Positions 54,614 through 64,000 are shown, counted from the first letter of the stretch. The stretch: DNA of 64,000 nt from Polaribacter sp. Hel_I_88 (GCF_000687935.1 NZ_JHZZ01000001.1:1550001-1614000), one strand, 5' to 3'. Notes: generated by a model not told the origin, from the letters alone. Program-made: numbers and translations.

Positions 54614-55600
54614 ATGAAAAAAAATATACTATTCTTTTTATTGTTGATGATTTTTACACTTGTAAAAGCTCAAGAAAAATTAATAAGTCCAGCTTATTTA
54701 AAGGTTGGAGATACGATTGCCATTGTTGCACCTGCTGGAATTTTACAAGGTAGACAAGCAACCATTCAAAAAGCGCAGAAATTAGCAGAAAGTTGGGGTT
54801 TAAAAGTAGTTTTGGGGAAGAATATCTACAATCAAAATAATCATTTTGCGGGTACAGATAATGAACGCTGTCAAGATTTTCAAGATGCTTTAGATGATAA
54901 AAGTGTGAAAGCAATTTGGGCTGCAAGAGGAGGTTATGGTTCTGTAAGAATTTTAGATATGTTAGATTTTACTGAATATAAAAAGCACCCAAAATGGATA
55001 ATTGGCTATTCAGATATTACTGCCTTTCACAATCATATTCATAATTTAGGTTTTGAAACGTTGCATGCAATGATGCCCACAAGTTTGGAAGAAAAACCAG
55101 AGGAAATTACAGAAACAATTGCATCTTTTAAAAAAGCACTTTTTGGAGACAATTTAAAATATGAGATCCCATCATCAACATACAATAGGACTTTATCATT
55201 CAAACAAATTGAAGGAGAATTAATAGGAGGGAATCTGGCAATTTTAACCTCAATGTTGGGTTCTAAAAGTCAGTTAAACACTGAAAATAAAATATTATTT
55301 ATCGAAGAAATTGGTGAGTATAAATATTCGATTGATAGAATGTTACAAAGTTTAAAACGAGCTGGTTATTTTACAAAAGTAAACGCTGTAATTGTTGGTG
55401 ATATGTCGTTAATCAAAAAAAATACAACAAGTTGGGGGAGCTCAATTGAGCAACTAATTTTAGATGTTGTACCAGAAGGAATTCCTGTTTTGTTTGATTT
55501 TCCTGCTGGTCATGAAGCAGAAAATAGGGCTTTAATTTTTGGAAGAAACATTCAATTGAAAATTGACAGTGAGCAGTATTCAATGAGTTTTAAAAAGTAG
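54614..55600 (+). CDS. LD-carboxypeptidase (S66 family)
   Basis: The ATG at 54614 is used rather than the TTG at 54611. The 328-residue protein has a signal peptide (ending near KAQ, residue 20). It has the S66 landmarks: GDTIAIVAPAG, ARGGYGSVRIL (oxyanion region), catalytic Ser133 in IIGYSDITAF, LFIEEIGEY with the Glu, and PAGHEAENRAL with the His. It trims muropeptides by removing the terminal D-Ala in peptidoglycan recycling. It converges directly on the serine hydrolase gene with a single base between them. Confidence 0.85.
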   Translation: MKKNILFFLLLMIFTLVKAQEKLISPAYLKVGDTIAIVAPAGILQGRQATIQKAQKLAESWGLKVVLGKNIYNQNNHFAGTDNERCQDFQDALDDKSVKAIWAARGGYGSVRILDMLDFTEYKKHPKWIIGYSDITAFHNHIHNLGFETLHAMMPTSLEEKPEEITETIASFKKALFGDNLKYEIPSSTYNRTLSFKQIEGELIGGNLAILTSMLGSKSQLNTENKILFIEEIGEYKYSIDRMLQSLKRAGYFTKVNAVIVGDMSLIKKNTTSWGSSIEQLILDVVPEGIPVLFDFPAGHEAENRALIFGRNIQLKIDSEQYSMSFKK

Positions 55601-55601
55601 T

Positions 55602-56972
55602 TTATTTCACTTTTTTAAAAGTGTAGATTTTGTCTTGTTTTGCTGTATAACCGCTAATTCTACCATCAGTATCTCTAAAAAATTTAAAAGAAACACTTAT
55701 TGCTTTTAATAGAAATTCATCTTTTTTTGATGGCGTTAAAACAGCATCTCCTTCAGGATTTTTAGTGTCACTTAAAATTAATTGATTGTCAAATAATTTG
55801 ATTTCGAACACCCTTTCCACATCTCCTTGTAATTTATAAATGCCCACATATTCTTTTAGTTTTTCTGATGAAACTTCCTTTTTTGTGAAAATTTTTAGTG
55901 GCTTTTCAATTAAAATACTGGCAATATAGTTTGAGATTTCGTCTGTTCTATCAAACTTCGTATTGGATAAAATACAGATATAAATGTCTTCTTTTGGCAA
56001 ATACATTCCGTTTGTTGTAAAACCAAATAAATTTCCTCCATGTTGTATGGTTTTACTTCCTTGTACGTTTCTTAAAAAAAAACCATAACCATAACCTGTT
56101 CCTTTTCCATCTGTCGTTTTTTTCTCTGTTGTTAATTGTTCAACAACATATTTAGAGATGATTTTTTTGTTCTTTAAAGCTTCATTCCAAAGAAATAAAT
56201 CTTTTGCAGTAGAAACAATTCCACCTGGTGCATATAAAGCAGAACCAACCATTTTTGGAGCAGGAAATAAAACGCCTTTTTTACTATTATAACCTGTTAC
56301 AATTTTCTTTTTTTTGGTGTTTTTTGTATACCAAAGTCCTGTGGAATTCATTTGTAAAGGTTCAAAAATGTTAATTCTTAAATATATTTTTAAAGATAAA
56401 TGGGTTACTTTTTCTAAAGCTGCACCCAATAATGGATAATTAGAATTACTATAAGCCCATTTTGTTCCTGGTTCAAATAATAATTGTTCATCTTTATAAT
56501 AATTGATCAATTTTTCTGGAGTATGTTCTTGAGCTAATAAAAAAAACTCATTGTCATCAACATCAAAATAATTGGGAATACCTGATGTTTGTGCTAACAA
56601 ATGATGAATGGTTATTGTATATTTTTTTGATGGATAATAAGGCACATATTTTTGAATAGAATCTGTTAAAGCCATTTTTCCTTCTTCTACCAACTGCAAA
56701 ATTGCAGCAGAAACAAATTGTTTGCTCATAGATGCTAACTGAAAAACCATAGCTGTTTTTAGCTTTCTTTTTGGTTTTATAGATGATAAACCAAATGCTT
56801 TTTCGTAGATAATTTCTCCTTTTTTAGCAATTAAAACAACTGCTCCAGGTTCTTTCTTTGGATATTCTTCAGTAAGAAAATTATCGATTGTTTTTATCGA
56901 ATTTACATTTTTTTGAGCATAATTAAAACTTACAAAAAGTATGGCGATTAAAAGAAAACTATATTTTATCAT
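55602..56972 (-). CDS. Serine hydrolase, beta-lactamase class C/PBP-like
   Basis: The 456-residue protein has a signal peptide (ending near NYAQ, residue 20). Catalytic motifs: SxxK at Ser81-Met-Ser-Lys84 in QLASMSKQFVS, and YxN in KWAYSNSNYPLLG near 174. A C-terminal beta domain (about 365-456) follows the hydrolase core. These are periplasmic or surface enzymes acting on peptides, esters or peptidoglycan; substrate is unknown. It lies downstream of an AraC gene at 57046 on the same strand. Confidence 0.8.
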   Translation of the reverse strand: MIKYSFLLIAILFVSFNYAQKNVNSIKTIDNFLTEEYPKKEPGAVVLIAKKGEIIYEKAFGLSSIKPKRKLKTAMVFQLASMSKQFVSAAILQLVEEGKMALTDSIQKYVPYYPSKKYTITIHHLLAQTSGIPNYFDVDDNEFFLLAQEHTPEKLINYYKDEQLLFEPGTKWAYSNSNYPLLGAALEKVTHLSLKIYLRINIFEPLQMNSTGLWYTKNTKKKKIVTGYNSKKGVLFPAPKMVGSALYAPGGIVSTAKDLFLWNEALKNKKIISKYVVEQLTTEKKTTDGKGTGYGYGFFLRNVQGSKTIQHGGNLFGFTTNGMYLPKEDIYICILSNTKFDRTDEISNYIASILIEKPLKIFTKKEVSSEKLKEYVGIYKLQGDVERVFEIKLFDNQLILSDTKNPEGDAVLTPSKKDEFLLKAISVSFKFFRDTDGRISGYTAKQDKIYTFKKVK

Positions 56973-57045
56973 TTCTAATTATTTTCTGCAAATAAATCGA
57001 TTTTGTAAGTAGTAGTCTATTCAAATCTAGATTTGAGTATTATTT

Positions 57046-58173
57046 TTAAGTTTTTAAATGCATTTTTCTAAATTGACTAGGAGATAGTTTTGTATTTGCT
57101 TTAAAAACTCTTTGAAAAGTAGCTTGCGAATTAAAACCACATTCGAATGCAATACCCGTTATTGTAAATTTTTCTTTATTATCACTTAATAACCTTTTTT
57201 TAAATTCTTCAATTCTGTAAGTATTCACGAACTCGTTAAAACTAGAATTGAAATGCTGATTTAAAACTGCTGAAATTGTTTTTTGAGGAATATTTGTTTG
57301 CTTAACAATATCTTTTAATTGCAAAGAGCCATTTAGATAAAGTTTGTCATCTTTCATAAGATTGTTTAAAATCTCGATTGTTTTTGCTACAACTTCATCA
57401 TTAATTAATAATGATTTTGAATTTTTTTTATAGGTTTTAAAACTAATGATGTACCCATTAATTCCTAACCAATACACCAAAATAATTAATGGAATGTAAA
57501 CTGGATACCAACCTAAATTACTTAAAAGAATATTAGATAATGATGGAATTAAATAAGGTACTAAATGAAAAAACCAAATAATAGAAAAAATGGTAAAACC
57601 AAGTGTAAAATTCTTTGTCCATTTTGTAAAAACTTCATTTGTAACATCACTTTTATGATTTGAAATCAGTTTATAAGTAAACCATAAATAAATGGTTAAA
57701 GAAAGCCATCTTGGAATATCTACAAACTTATTGTAATAGTAAATAAAGTTTCCTAAATCAAAAGTAGTGTTATTTATAAACCCTAAAAACCCTAGAATTA
57801 TGTAAAAAACAACCACAATATTTGGTGCAAAATCTAAAATAGTACTGTAAAAATGTTTTCTTTTTGATTGGTTAATTTTAAAATCTGGATTTAAAATTGT
57901 TTTTATATAAAAGTAAATTAAAGGACCAATTGGCATAATAATAACCAAAGGAATTATTGCTTCTAAAATTTCAAAAAGAGTAGAGGTATTCTGTAAAGTT
58001 TCTAGAAAAAATAAGTTTAAACACGCCAAAGAAATCAGCAAAATAATCCAAGCCAATAATTTATTTGCTTTCTGGTTTGCTTTTATTCGGAATAATAAAA
58101 TAGTGGTTATAATTCCTTGAATTACTCCTAATAAGATAATATTATTCAGAAAGTTTTCAAAAGAGTTCAACAA
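57046..58173 (-). CDS. Membrane-associated AraC-family regulator
   Basis: The 375-residue protein has several hydrophobic helices in the N-terminal 240 residues and a C-terminal AraC HTH (about 265-375: LNGSLQLKDIVKQTNIPQKTISAVLN and ITGIAFECGFNSQATFQRVFKANT). It is upstream of the serine hydrolase on the same strand and probably regulates it. The long hydrophobic N-terminus suggests sensing at the membrane. Confidence 0.8.
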   Translation of the reverse strand: MLNSFENFLNNIILLGVIQGIITTILLFRIKANQKANKLLAWIILLISLACLNLFFLETLQNTSTLFEILEAIIPLVIIMPIGPLIYFYIKTILNPDFKINQSKRKHFYSTILDFAPNIVVVFYIILGFLGFINNTTFDLGNFIYYYNKFVDIPRWLSLTIYLWFTYKLISNHKSDVTNEVFTKWTKNFTLGFTIFSIIWFFHLVPYLIPSLSNILLSNLGWYPVYIPLIILVYWLGINGYIISFKTYKKNSKSLLINDEVVAKTIEILNNLMKDDKLYLNGSLQLKDIVKQTNIPQKTISAVLNQHFNSSFNEFVNTYRIEEFKKRLLSDNKEKFTITGIAFECGFNSQATFQRVFKANTKLSPSQFRKMHLKT

Positions 58174-58228
58174 AGCGTTTTATAAATTAACAATACACAA
58201 AACGCTAAATTATGGATTTTTATATTGA

Positions 58229-60343
58229 TTATTCAATCTCTTCCAAAACTGTATTAGAAATCTCTTTCCCTTTTTTATCAATAGCAACAACCCAAACATT
58301 GGTGGTGCATTTTCTATTAAAAATATCAGAATTAGAAGTACAATTCTGTTTTGTTCCTTTTAGTAAAAAACCAGTATCTGTTTTTTCTGCTGAATAGCCA
58401 TATTCATTATAAAAACCTCCATACGTATTTTGCCAAATTTTCTTTCCTTTTTTATCGGTTTTAATTACAAACATATCGTAATTTCCATTTCCAAAAGAAC
58501 TTGTAGAGCCAATAATTAGGTATCCATCTTTTGTTGCAATTATTGAATTTGCTTTGTCATAACTTTTTCCACCAAATTGCTGCGACCAAATTTCATTTCC
58601 GTTTGTGTAGTTTTTAGTGAGTAAAATCTGAGATGAATTCCCGTTTTTAGAACCAATTGTAGTCACATTTATTGATCCGTTTTCGGTTTCAATTTTCGGT
58701 TGAAATTTCAGTTTTGTTTTTTTGACAAATTTGTTATTTAAAACTCTATTTGTAGTTAATAAAATTTCAACAACTCTACTAAATTGATCTCTTTTAATCT
58801 TTAAAATATAGTCATAAACCAACAATTCATTTCTATTTAAAACCGCCAAATCTACAGGTTCATCCCATTTTTCTAAAGATATTTTTAAAGTATTATCTGG
58901 TTTTAAATCAATAGTAAAAGACATTTCTAATTCAGTACTATAATATTCACCTTCGTAACTTTCTAAATCTGCTAACGTTGGTTTTTCATAAGGAATTTTC
59001 TCATAAACAGCTATTTTTCCAGATTCATAAAATAAGTTCAATTCATTTTTAAAGAAACCCACTTTTAAACTCGGGTTACTTTTCATTTTATAAATATTTT
59101 TGTTTTCTTGAACCAATTCTCGCGGATTATTATTCCCATTTCTCCAAAACAATTTTCCCTCTTTGCTTTCAATTCTAATTAAATACGCTCCTGGAGATCG
59201 ATATTGGCCAACAATAGCATCAGTAATATTCAAATTTTCAGTTTCCTTAATTTTTTTATTATAATTATTTTTTAGTTCTTTTGTTAGTAACAAAACGTTT
59301 GTAATTTCATCTGCAATTGCGCCACTCCAAAGTCTGCTGTTGTTGCTCATTACAAAAACACTCAATTTATCATCTGGATATCTTACTATTTGCGAATGAT
59401 ATGAGCCTGTTCTTCCTGAATGATGTACAGATTTTCTATTTAATCGATCTTCCAATTCCAAACCAAAACCATAGGTTTGTATTTCGCTATTTTTAATTGG
59501 TTTTTGACTTTCAATTAGCAAACGATTGTTGTTATGATTAGCATTCTGAACAGCTTTTTCAAAGATTAATTGATCTTCTAAAGACGTGAATAAAAATCCA
59601 TCTCCATACAAATTGGTAATCATTGGGTATTGTTGCCAAATTCCATCTCCCCAATCAGAATATGGCAATGCTATATTTGGAATTACGTACATATAATCTT
59701 TCAAAAATTGTGTATTTTTCATTCCTAAGTTTTCGAAGAAATTTTTAGAATAGTCATGAAAATCCTCACCAGAAGCAACAGCTATTATTTTTGTTAGAAT
59801 CGTGTAACCAGAATTACTATACAGATATCTTGATCCTGGTTTAAATGCTAAGTCTTGCTGTTTTTCTAACAATTCTAAAGCATCGTTGTTGTCTAAACCT
59901 TCTCTTCTCCACCAAGGATTTTGCTGAATACTCATTAAATCATAAAAGTCTCGAACACCACTTGTATGGTTTAAAAGATGCCTAATTTTAATGGCTTCTT
60001 TTACTTTTGGATAAAAAGTTGGCAGGTATTTTCTGATGTCATCTTCCAAGCTCAATTTTTCTTCAATTGATAACTGCAAAATCATTAAAGCCGTAAATTG
60101 TTTTGCTGTTGATGCAATATTTGAAACCGATTTTTCAGTTGCTTTTACTTGATGTTGTAAGCTAATTAAACCTCTTGTTTTTTGATAAATTATTTTACCA
60201 TCTTTTACAATTCCTACAAACAATGCAGGATCATTTTCAGTAATTTTTGAGTTTACAATAGAATCAATTTTTCTGAGATCTGAATCTTGAGCAATTGAAG
60301 AAGTTGCACAAAAAAGGATCAAAATTGAAATATATATTTTCAT
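58229..60343 (-). CDS. Serine hydrolase fused to beta-propeller-like C-terminus
   Basis: The start at 60343 (MKIYISILILFCATSSIAQ signal peptide) is preferred over 60400. The 704-residue protein has a beta-lactamase/PBP-like core (about 20-370) with SxxK in NIASTAKQF and YxN in YLYSNSGYTIL. It is followed by beta-rich domains and, at about 590-700, WSQQFGGKSYDKA...GNYDMFVIKTDKKGKKIW repeats, which look like propeller blades. This fusion is longer than the usual 400-residue enzyme. It lies next to an AraC regulator at 60422, repeating the pairing at 55602/57046. Confidence 0.7.
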   Translation of the reverse strand: MKIYISILILFCATSSIAQDSDLRKIDSIVNSKITENDPALFVGIVKDGKIIYQKTRGLISLQHQVKATEKSVSNIASTAKQFTALMILQLSIEEKLSLEDDIRKYLPTFYPKVKEAIKIRHLLNHTSGVRDFYDLMSIQQNPWWRREGLDNNDALELLEKQQDLAFKPGSRYLYSNSGYTILTKIIAVASGEDFHDYSKNFFENLGMKNTQFLKDYMYVIPNIALPYSDWGDGIWQQYPMITNLYGDGFLFTSLEDQLIFEKAVQNANHNNNRLLIESQKPIKNSEIQTYGFGLELEDRLNRKSVHHSGRTGSYHSQIVRYPDDKLSVFVMSNNSRLWSGAIADEITNVLLLTKELKNNYNKKIKETENLNITDAIVGQYRSPGAYLIRIESKEGKLFWRNGNNNPRELVQENKNIYKMKSNPSLKVGFFKNELNLFYESGKIAVYEKIPYEKPTLADLESYEGEYYSTELEMSFTIDLKPDNTLKISLEKWDEPVDLAVLNRNELLVYDYILKIKRDQFSRVVEILLTTNRVLNNKFVKKTKLKFQPKIETENGSINVTTIGSKNGNSSQILLTKNYTNGNEIWSQQFGGKSYDKANSIIATKDGYLIIGSTSSFGNGNYDMFVIKTDKKGKKIWQNTYGGFYNEYGYSAEKTDTGFLLKGTKQNCTSNSDIFNRKCTTNVWVVAIDKKGKEISNTVLEEIE

Positions 60344-60421
60344 AAGTTTGTTTTTATTTTGATGCAAAGATGGCAAGTATTCATAGTTGAATCGCTTCAA
60401 ATCTTGATTTGAGACAAATTT

Positions 60422-61594
60422 TCAGCCTAACTTCTTTAAATAATCTTTTGGCGATAAAGATGTGTTTTTTTTAAATGCTCTGTTAAAAGTAGCCTTGCTA
60501 TTAAATCCACAGTCAAAAGCGATGCCTAATAAGGTTGATTTTTGATGTTCTCCGTTTTTTAGCTTTTCTTTTACGGCTTCAATTCTATACTTATTGATAA
60601 AATCGTTAAAATTCATTTCAAATCCTGAATTGATACTATTAGAAACTGTTTTGGTATTGGTATTTAACAATTTAGCGACATCAAAAAGTGTCAATTTGGG
60701 GTTTTTATAGATTTTTTCTTCTTGAATTAACTGTAATATTTTTTCTTTCCAAATTTTAATTTCTTGTTGATTAATAACTTCTTGTTTCGGTTTTTCTTTG
60801 ATTTCAATTTCATCAAAAACATTAATATTTTCAGAATTTACATCACTCAAAAAAGACATTTTCACAGAATTTGCATATCCATTTATGGAAATATAAAGCA
60901 CTACAAAAGAAAACATAATGTAATGCCAAAACTGACTTCCGAATTCTCCCCATTCAGGATTTAAAACAAAGAGTAAAACTCTTAAGATGATAATTGCTAA
61001 AAATGCAATCAAAAAATTTTGAATCCATTGAAATAAAATTGATTCCGCAAAACTAACTTTCTCAAACACCAGTTTTTTGTAGTTTGAATAATGTATTAAA
61101 CTCAAAATCAAATAAAAAGACATGGAAATTACACCTGCTGATTGATACCAATTTGCCAAATCTTTATCTCTTCCATCAGCATAAAAGTAAAATTCGTCTA
61201 AAATGAGTTTATCTGTAATAAAAATTATCAAGCTATACATTAAATAAAGAAGTGCAGGAATAAAGTGTAAAAGTTCTTTTGTTGAGATTTTAAAAGCAGT
61301 ATTTAACAAGCTTTTTGTGTAGAAATAAATAACAGGTCCAATTAATAAAACTTGCATAAAAGGAACAAAAAATAAGATTTCTCTTGTTGTTTTATTCGAA
61401 TACCAATTTGCATAACCTAACATATATGGTGCAATGTACATGGCACATAAAAACAGCAAAAAACTCAACCATTTACTAGCCTTGTTGTTGTACAAAACGC
61501 CTTTTTTTAATAGTAAAAAAGAGAATACAATTCCGTGAAAAAAGAAGATTAGTAAAAGCGAACTTTTTTGTCCAAAACCAAAAGGGAAATTCAT
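60422..61594 (-). CDS. Membrane-associated AraC-family regulator
   Basis: The 390-residue protein has several TM helices (about 10-235) and a C-terminal AraC HTH (about 280-388: KNPKLTLFDVAKLLNTNTKTVSNSIN and LLGIAFDCGFNSKATFNRAFKK). It is upstream of the fused serine hydrolase on the same strand. It resembles the regulators at 42760 and 57046, so all three belong to one paralogous group. Confidence 0.8.
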   Translation of the reverse strand: MNFPFGFGQKSSLLLIFFFHGIVFSFLLLKKGVLYNNKASKWLSFLLFLCAMYIAPYMLGYANWYSNKTTREILFFVPFMQVLLIGPVIYFYTKSLLNTAFKISTKELLHFIPALLYLMYSLIIFITDKLILDEFYFYADGRDKDLANWYQSAGVISMSFYLILSLIHYSNYKKLVFEKVSFAESILFQWIQNFLIAFLAIIILRVLLFVLNPEWGEFGSQFWHYIMFSFVVLYISINGYANSVKMSFLSDVNSENINVFDEIEIKEKPKQEVINQQEIKIWKEKILQLIQEEKIYKNPKLTLFDVAKLLNTNTKTVSNSINSGFEMNFNDFINKYRIEAVKEKLKNGEHQKSTLLGIAFDCGFNSKATFNRAFKKNTSLSPKDYLKKLG

Positions 61595-61630
61595 TTGCTA
61601 AAAGTAATCAATAATTTGTAAATTTATAAA

Positions 61631-61990
61631 ATGGCAGCACACAATGAACTTGGTGAAAAAGGAGAAAAATTTGCAGTTGAATATTTACTCAAAAACGATT
61701 ATAAAATTCTTGAGAAAAACTATCGATATTTAAAAGCAGAAGTAGATATCATTGCTCAAAAAGGACACACTTTGGTTGGAGTTGAAGTAAAAACAAGAAG
61801 TTCAGATTATTATGGAGATCCACAAGATTTTATCACTCCCAAAAAAATAAAATTACTAGTTTCTGCAGTCGATTATTATGTGGTGCAAAGAGATTTAGAT
61901 GTTGAAGTACGTTTTGATATTATTGCTATTTTATATCAAAACAATAGATTTACAATGGAACATTTTGAAGATGCTTTTTTGTATTTCTAA
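61631..61990 (+). CDS. yraN: YraN family (UPF0102) nuclease-like protein
   Basis: The 119-residue protein has the family core: GEKGEKFAVEYLL, a KAEVDIIAQK strand with Glu/Asp, and LVGVEVKTRSSDYYG with ExK, the PD-(D/E)xK-like signature, followed by KKIKLLVSAVDYYV. It is normal in length. Its precise function is not known; the family is widespread and often linked to DNA handling. Confidence 0.85.
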   Translation: MAAHNELGEKGEKFAVEYLLKNDYKILEKNYRYLKAEVDIIAQKGHTLVGVEVKTRSSDYYGDPQDFITPKKIKLLVSAVDYYVVQRDLDVEVRFDIIAILYQNNRFTMEHFEDAFLYF

Positions 61991-62005
61991 CGAAACTAAA
62001 TTGTC

Positions 62006-62026
62006 ATGCTGAATTTATTTCAGCAT
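62006..62026. terminator. Dispersed hairpin, bidirectional terminator-like
   Basis: An 8-bp stem ATGCTGAA / TTCAGCAT with loop TTTAT lies in the convergent gap between yraN and the TlpA-like gene, preceded by GTC and followed by CTTTTT. This motif is common between genes in flavobacteria (from memory). It probably ends both genes. Confidence 0.55.
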
Positions 62027-62059
62027 CTTTTTATCAATCAAAATGTCATTTTAAAATTC

Positions 62060-63430
62060 TTACATTTTCCCTAAAAACTCCCTAACATCATCAATTTCAT
62101 CAGGTTTTGCAATAATTTTTTTATTTTTATCCAATACAAAATAAGTAGGAGTTGAGTTTATTTGGTAGGTTCTTGCAGTTTTATTTTCCCACTTATTTAA
62201 ACCTAAAACATTATGCCAGCCTTGTAAATTTGTATTTTTATAAGTGTCCCAAGCATAAGAATCGTTCTCTAAAGCAAACGCAATTACTTTTGTATTTGGT
62301 TTAGTTTTCATGTAGGTATATAATTCAGGAATTTCTCTTAAACAATGAGAACAACCTGTACTCCAAAAAACCAACACATAATTTTCAGCATCATTTAAAG
62401 TAGATAATTTTAAGTTTCTGCCATTTTCAGTCCAAGAAAAATCTGGGGCAATTCTGCCAACTTCAGCAGCAAACAAAGCTTGTTTTTCTTTTTTAAATTT
62501 GGCATCTTGTAAATTTATTGGTAATTTATTGTAATGTTTTTCAAACAAATAATCTATAATTTCTAAATTTTTAGAGGTTTCAAACTGCTCAATTAAAAAC
62601 TGAATAATATCTCTTTTATACGCTTGATTTTTAATTTTAGATAGCACAGTATCAATAGACGATTTAAAGAGAACTTGTTGTTGTTCTAAATCTTCAGCAT
62701 AATTAATATAAAAAACATAATCTAAAACTCTGTTTATTAAAAAGGAGGAATTCATTAAGGTTTTGTTCGAGAAATCTAAATAATCGAAAAACGTATTTTT
62801 AATATTAGCCAAATAATCATTGGCAGAACTTAAGATTTCTGGAGTATTTTTTCTGGCACTAGCTTTGATAAATGGAGCAACATATTTGCCTTTTGCAGAT
62901 TCAACATATTTGTTTTGAACAGCGTTTACATCTCTATACGCTTTTTTATATTTCTCTTTAAAATCTAAACTTGGGTTTTGCAAAACTGCTATTTGAATAG
63001 AGTCTAACCTTTGCTGCATAACAGAAATATCATTTATATAATTGTTGTATAACGTGTTTTCAGACGATTCTGTATACGCAACAGATTCCTGTGGATATTC
63101 TGGATTAAAAATAAAAGAAACATTCTCATTATTGTAGAAAAAATCTATGAAACTAGCACCTTCTAAAGCGTATGTTGCTCTATAAGTTCCTGGTTTTGCA
63201 GATGCAGGTAATTGTATTTCGAAAGTGCTAACAGCTTCTTTTCTATTTCCAATTAAAAGTGAATCTGTTTTTAAAGTAGTGTTATTTACAAAAACCTGTT
63301 TTGTGCCTTCAATTTTATAAAGTATTAACCAATCTGTCTTTAATTCTGGACTTACTGCTCCTTTTATAGTATGTTGTGCAAAAGATATTGATGAGATAAA
63401 CAATAAGATAGGTAGTATTTTTTTGATCAT
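62060..63430 (-). CDS. TlpA-like thioredoxin-domain protein
   Basis: The 456-residue protein has a signal peptide (ending near SFAQ, residue 19), a beta-rich N-terminal domain (about 20-150, DUF4369-like), a helical middle part, and a C-terminal thioredoxin domain (about 330-456) with the active-site CSHC in LVFWSTGCSHCLREIPEL and a STPTYFVLD strand with the cis-Pro. It faces the periplasm and acts in reduction or cytochrome/disulfide maintenance. A promoter candidate is at 63449-63477. Confidence 0.75.
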   Translation of the reverse strand: MIKKILPILLFISSISFAQHTIKGAVSPELKTDWLILYKIEGTKQVFVNNTTLKTDSLLIGNRKEAVSTFEIQLPASAKPGTYRATYALEGASFIDFFYNNENVSFIFNPEYPQESVAYTESSENTLYNNYINDISVMQQRLDSIQIAVLQNPSLDFKEKYKKAYRDVNAVQNKYVESAKGKYVAPFIKASARKNTPEILSSANDYLANIKNTFFDYLDFSNKTLMNSSFLINRVLDYVFYINYAEDLEQQQVLFKSSIDTVLSKIKNQAYKRDIIQFLIEQFETSKNLEIIDYLFEKHYNKLPINLQDAKFKKEKQALFAAEVGRIAPDFSWTENGRNLKLSTLNDAENYVLVFWSTGCSHCLREIPELYTYMKTKPNTKVIAFALENDSYAWDTYKNTNLQGWHNVLGLNKWENKTARTYQINSTPTYFVLDKNKKIIAKPDEIDDVREFLGKM

Positions 63431-63448
63431 TTTGTTTCGTTTTTTCTA

Positions 63449-63477
63449 TAAAGATATTTGTCAAGAAGTATACCAAA
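63449..63477 (-). promoter_or_regulatory. Candidate promoter (TTTG-17-TATCTTTA)
   Basis: On the minus strand a TTTG (63477-63474) is followed after 17 bases by TATCTTTA (63456-63449), close to the Bacteroidota TTTG/TAnnTTTG promoter (7 of 8 in the second box). It is 19 bases before the TlpA-like start codon. Confidence 0.35.
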
Positions 63478-63529
63478 AATAACATTTCTCTAACAAAATG
63501 AATTATATTGTAACGTTAAATTATAGGAT

Positions 63530-64000
63530 ATGTTTTTTTCTGATAAAATTGTGTGGATTACTGGTGCTTCTTCTGGAATAGGAAAAGCATTGGCTTTAGA
63601 ATTATCAAACCAAAATGCAAGATTAATTTTATCTTCCAGAAAAATGGAGGATTTAGTGTTGGTGAAAAATGCATGTAAAAGCCCTGATAAGGTAAAAATT
63701 ATCACTTTAGATTTAGAAGATTATCCAAATCTAAAATCAAAAGCAAATGAAGCTATTGCTGCTTTTGGCAAGGTAGATTTTTTGATAAATAATGGTGGAA
63801 TTAGTCAACGGTCTTTAGTAAAAGACACCACTATTTTGGTTGATAAAAGAATCATGGATATTAATTATTTAGGAACTGTAGCTTTAACAAAAGCTATTTT
63901 GCCTCATTTTATCAAAAATAAAAGCGGGCAATTTGTAGTAACCACAAGTATTGTTGGTAAAATTGGCACACCTTTACGTTCTAGTTATGCAGCAAGTAAA
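63530..64000 (+). CDS. Short-chain dehydrogenase, 3' end outside window
   Basis: The gene starts at the ATG at 63530 and is open to the right edge (157 codons seen). It shows the SDR signs: cofactor-binding TGASSGIG (residues 11-18), NNGG in place of NNAG, a Ser in VVTTSIVGK, and the YAASK ending at the edge with catalytic Tyr153 and Lys157. It oxidises or reduces a small substrate with NAD(P). The substrate cannot be told from the part seen. It is divergent from the TlpA-like gene. Confidence 0.85.
   Translation, partial: MFFSDKIVWITGASSGIGKALALELSNQNARLILSSRKMEDLVLVKNACKSPDKVKIITLDLEDYPNLKSKANEAIAAFGKVDFLINNGGISQRSLVKDTTILVDKRIMDINYLGTVALTKAILPHFIKNKSGQFVVTTSIVGKIGTPLRSSYAASK

Noticed and set aside
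1..64000. CRISPR arrays, rRNA and tRNA genes
   Set aside because: No regularly spaced repeats, no T-loop-like GTTCRA context with cloverleaf arms, and no rRNA-like stretch were seen by eye; a covariance search would settle this.

Overview
The window is AT-rich DNA of a Bacteroidota, most likely a marine Flavobacteriaceae (Polaribacter/Tenacibaculum-like). The evidence is a type IX secretion C-terminal domain, lipoprotein-rich gene content, two -7-like boxes of the TAnnTTTG type, a dispersed flavobacterial hairpin (62006-62026), and housekeeping genes of flavobacterial type (metG, yraN, LD-carboxypeptidase). No rRNA, tRNA or CRISPR array was seen. Assignments rest on reading motifs by eye; no database was searched.

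Positions 1-38.6 kb look like the right-hand part of an integrated element. A large serine recombinase (37108-38595) sits at its right edge next to a VirD4/TraG-like coupling ATPase (34026-37040). The recombinase reading frame ends inside the remaining 3' part of a chromosomal ssb gene (38571-38759), so the element appears to have inserted into ssb; its left end lies outside the window. The cargo includes: (i) two short unknown genes (2-839); (ii) a two-gene module (1191-4834) of a large helical protein plus an Mrr-like PD-(D/E)xK protein, a candidate defence system; (iii) a CsgG/FlgO-like secreted protein with a membrane partner (4907-7204); (iv) a small acidic lipoprotein, a membrane TPR-LuxR regulator, an RHS/YD protein with a variable C-terminal tail, a BamE-like small protein and a short YD/T9SS protein (7335-14072).

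The most striking block is 14177-33314. It holds signal peptidase I, an RND permease, and three short NVEALA-like secreted peptide precursors. Two of the precursors are adjacent and share a CX7C core and the same PVITEAP ending. Each peptide set is followed by a hairpin, a 6-bladed beta-propeller lipoprotein and a small CxxC protein. A complete HlyD-RND-TolC export operon comes next, then a TPR histidine kinase, a NarL-type response regulator, another small acidic lipoprotein and a LytTR regulator with an atypical receiver. A truncated copy of the first RND gene lies between the two peptide sets. I infer a regulated secreted-peptide (signal or toxin) locus; it is not proven.

From 38.76 kb onward the sequence looks like ordinary chromosome. 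It contains a molybdenum hydroxylase pair with a Tat signal (40056-42754), three membrane AraC regulators, DoxX, a histone-deacetylase-fold hydrolase, an MG2/TonB-plug surface protein, metG, a tandem Uma2 pair in which one copy carries a single nonsense mutation, LD-carboxypeptidase, two penicillin-binding-like serine hydrolases, yraN, a TlpA-like thioredoxin protein and the start of a short-chain dehydrogenase.
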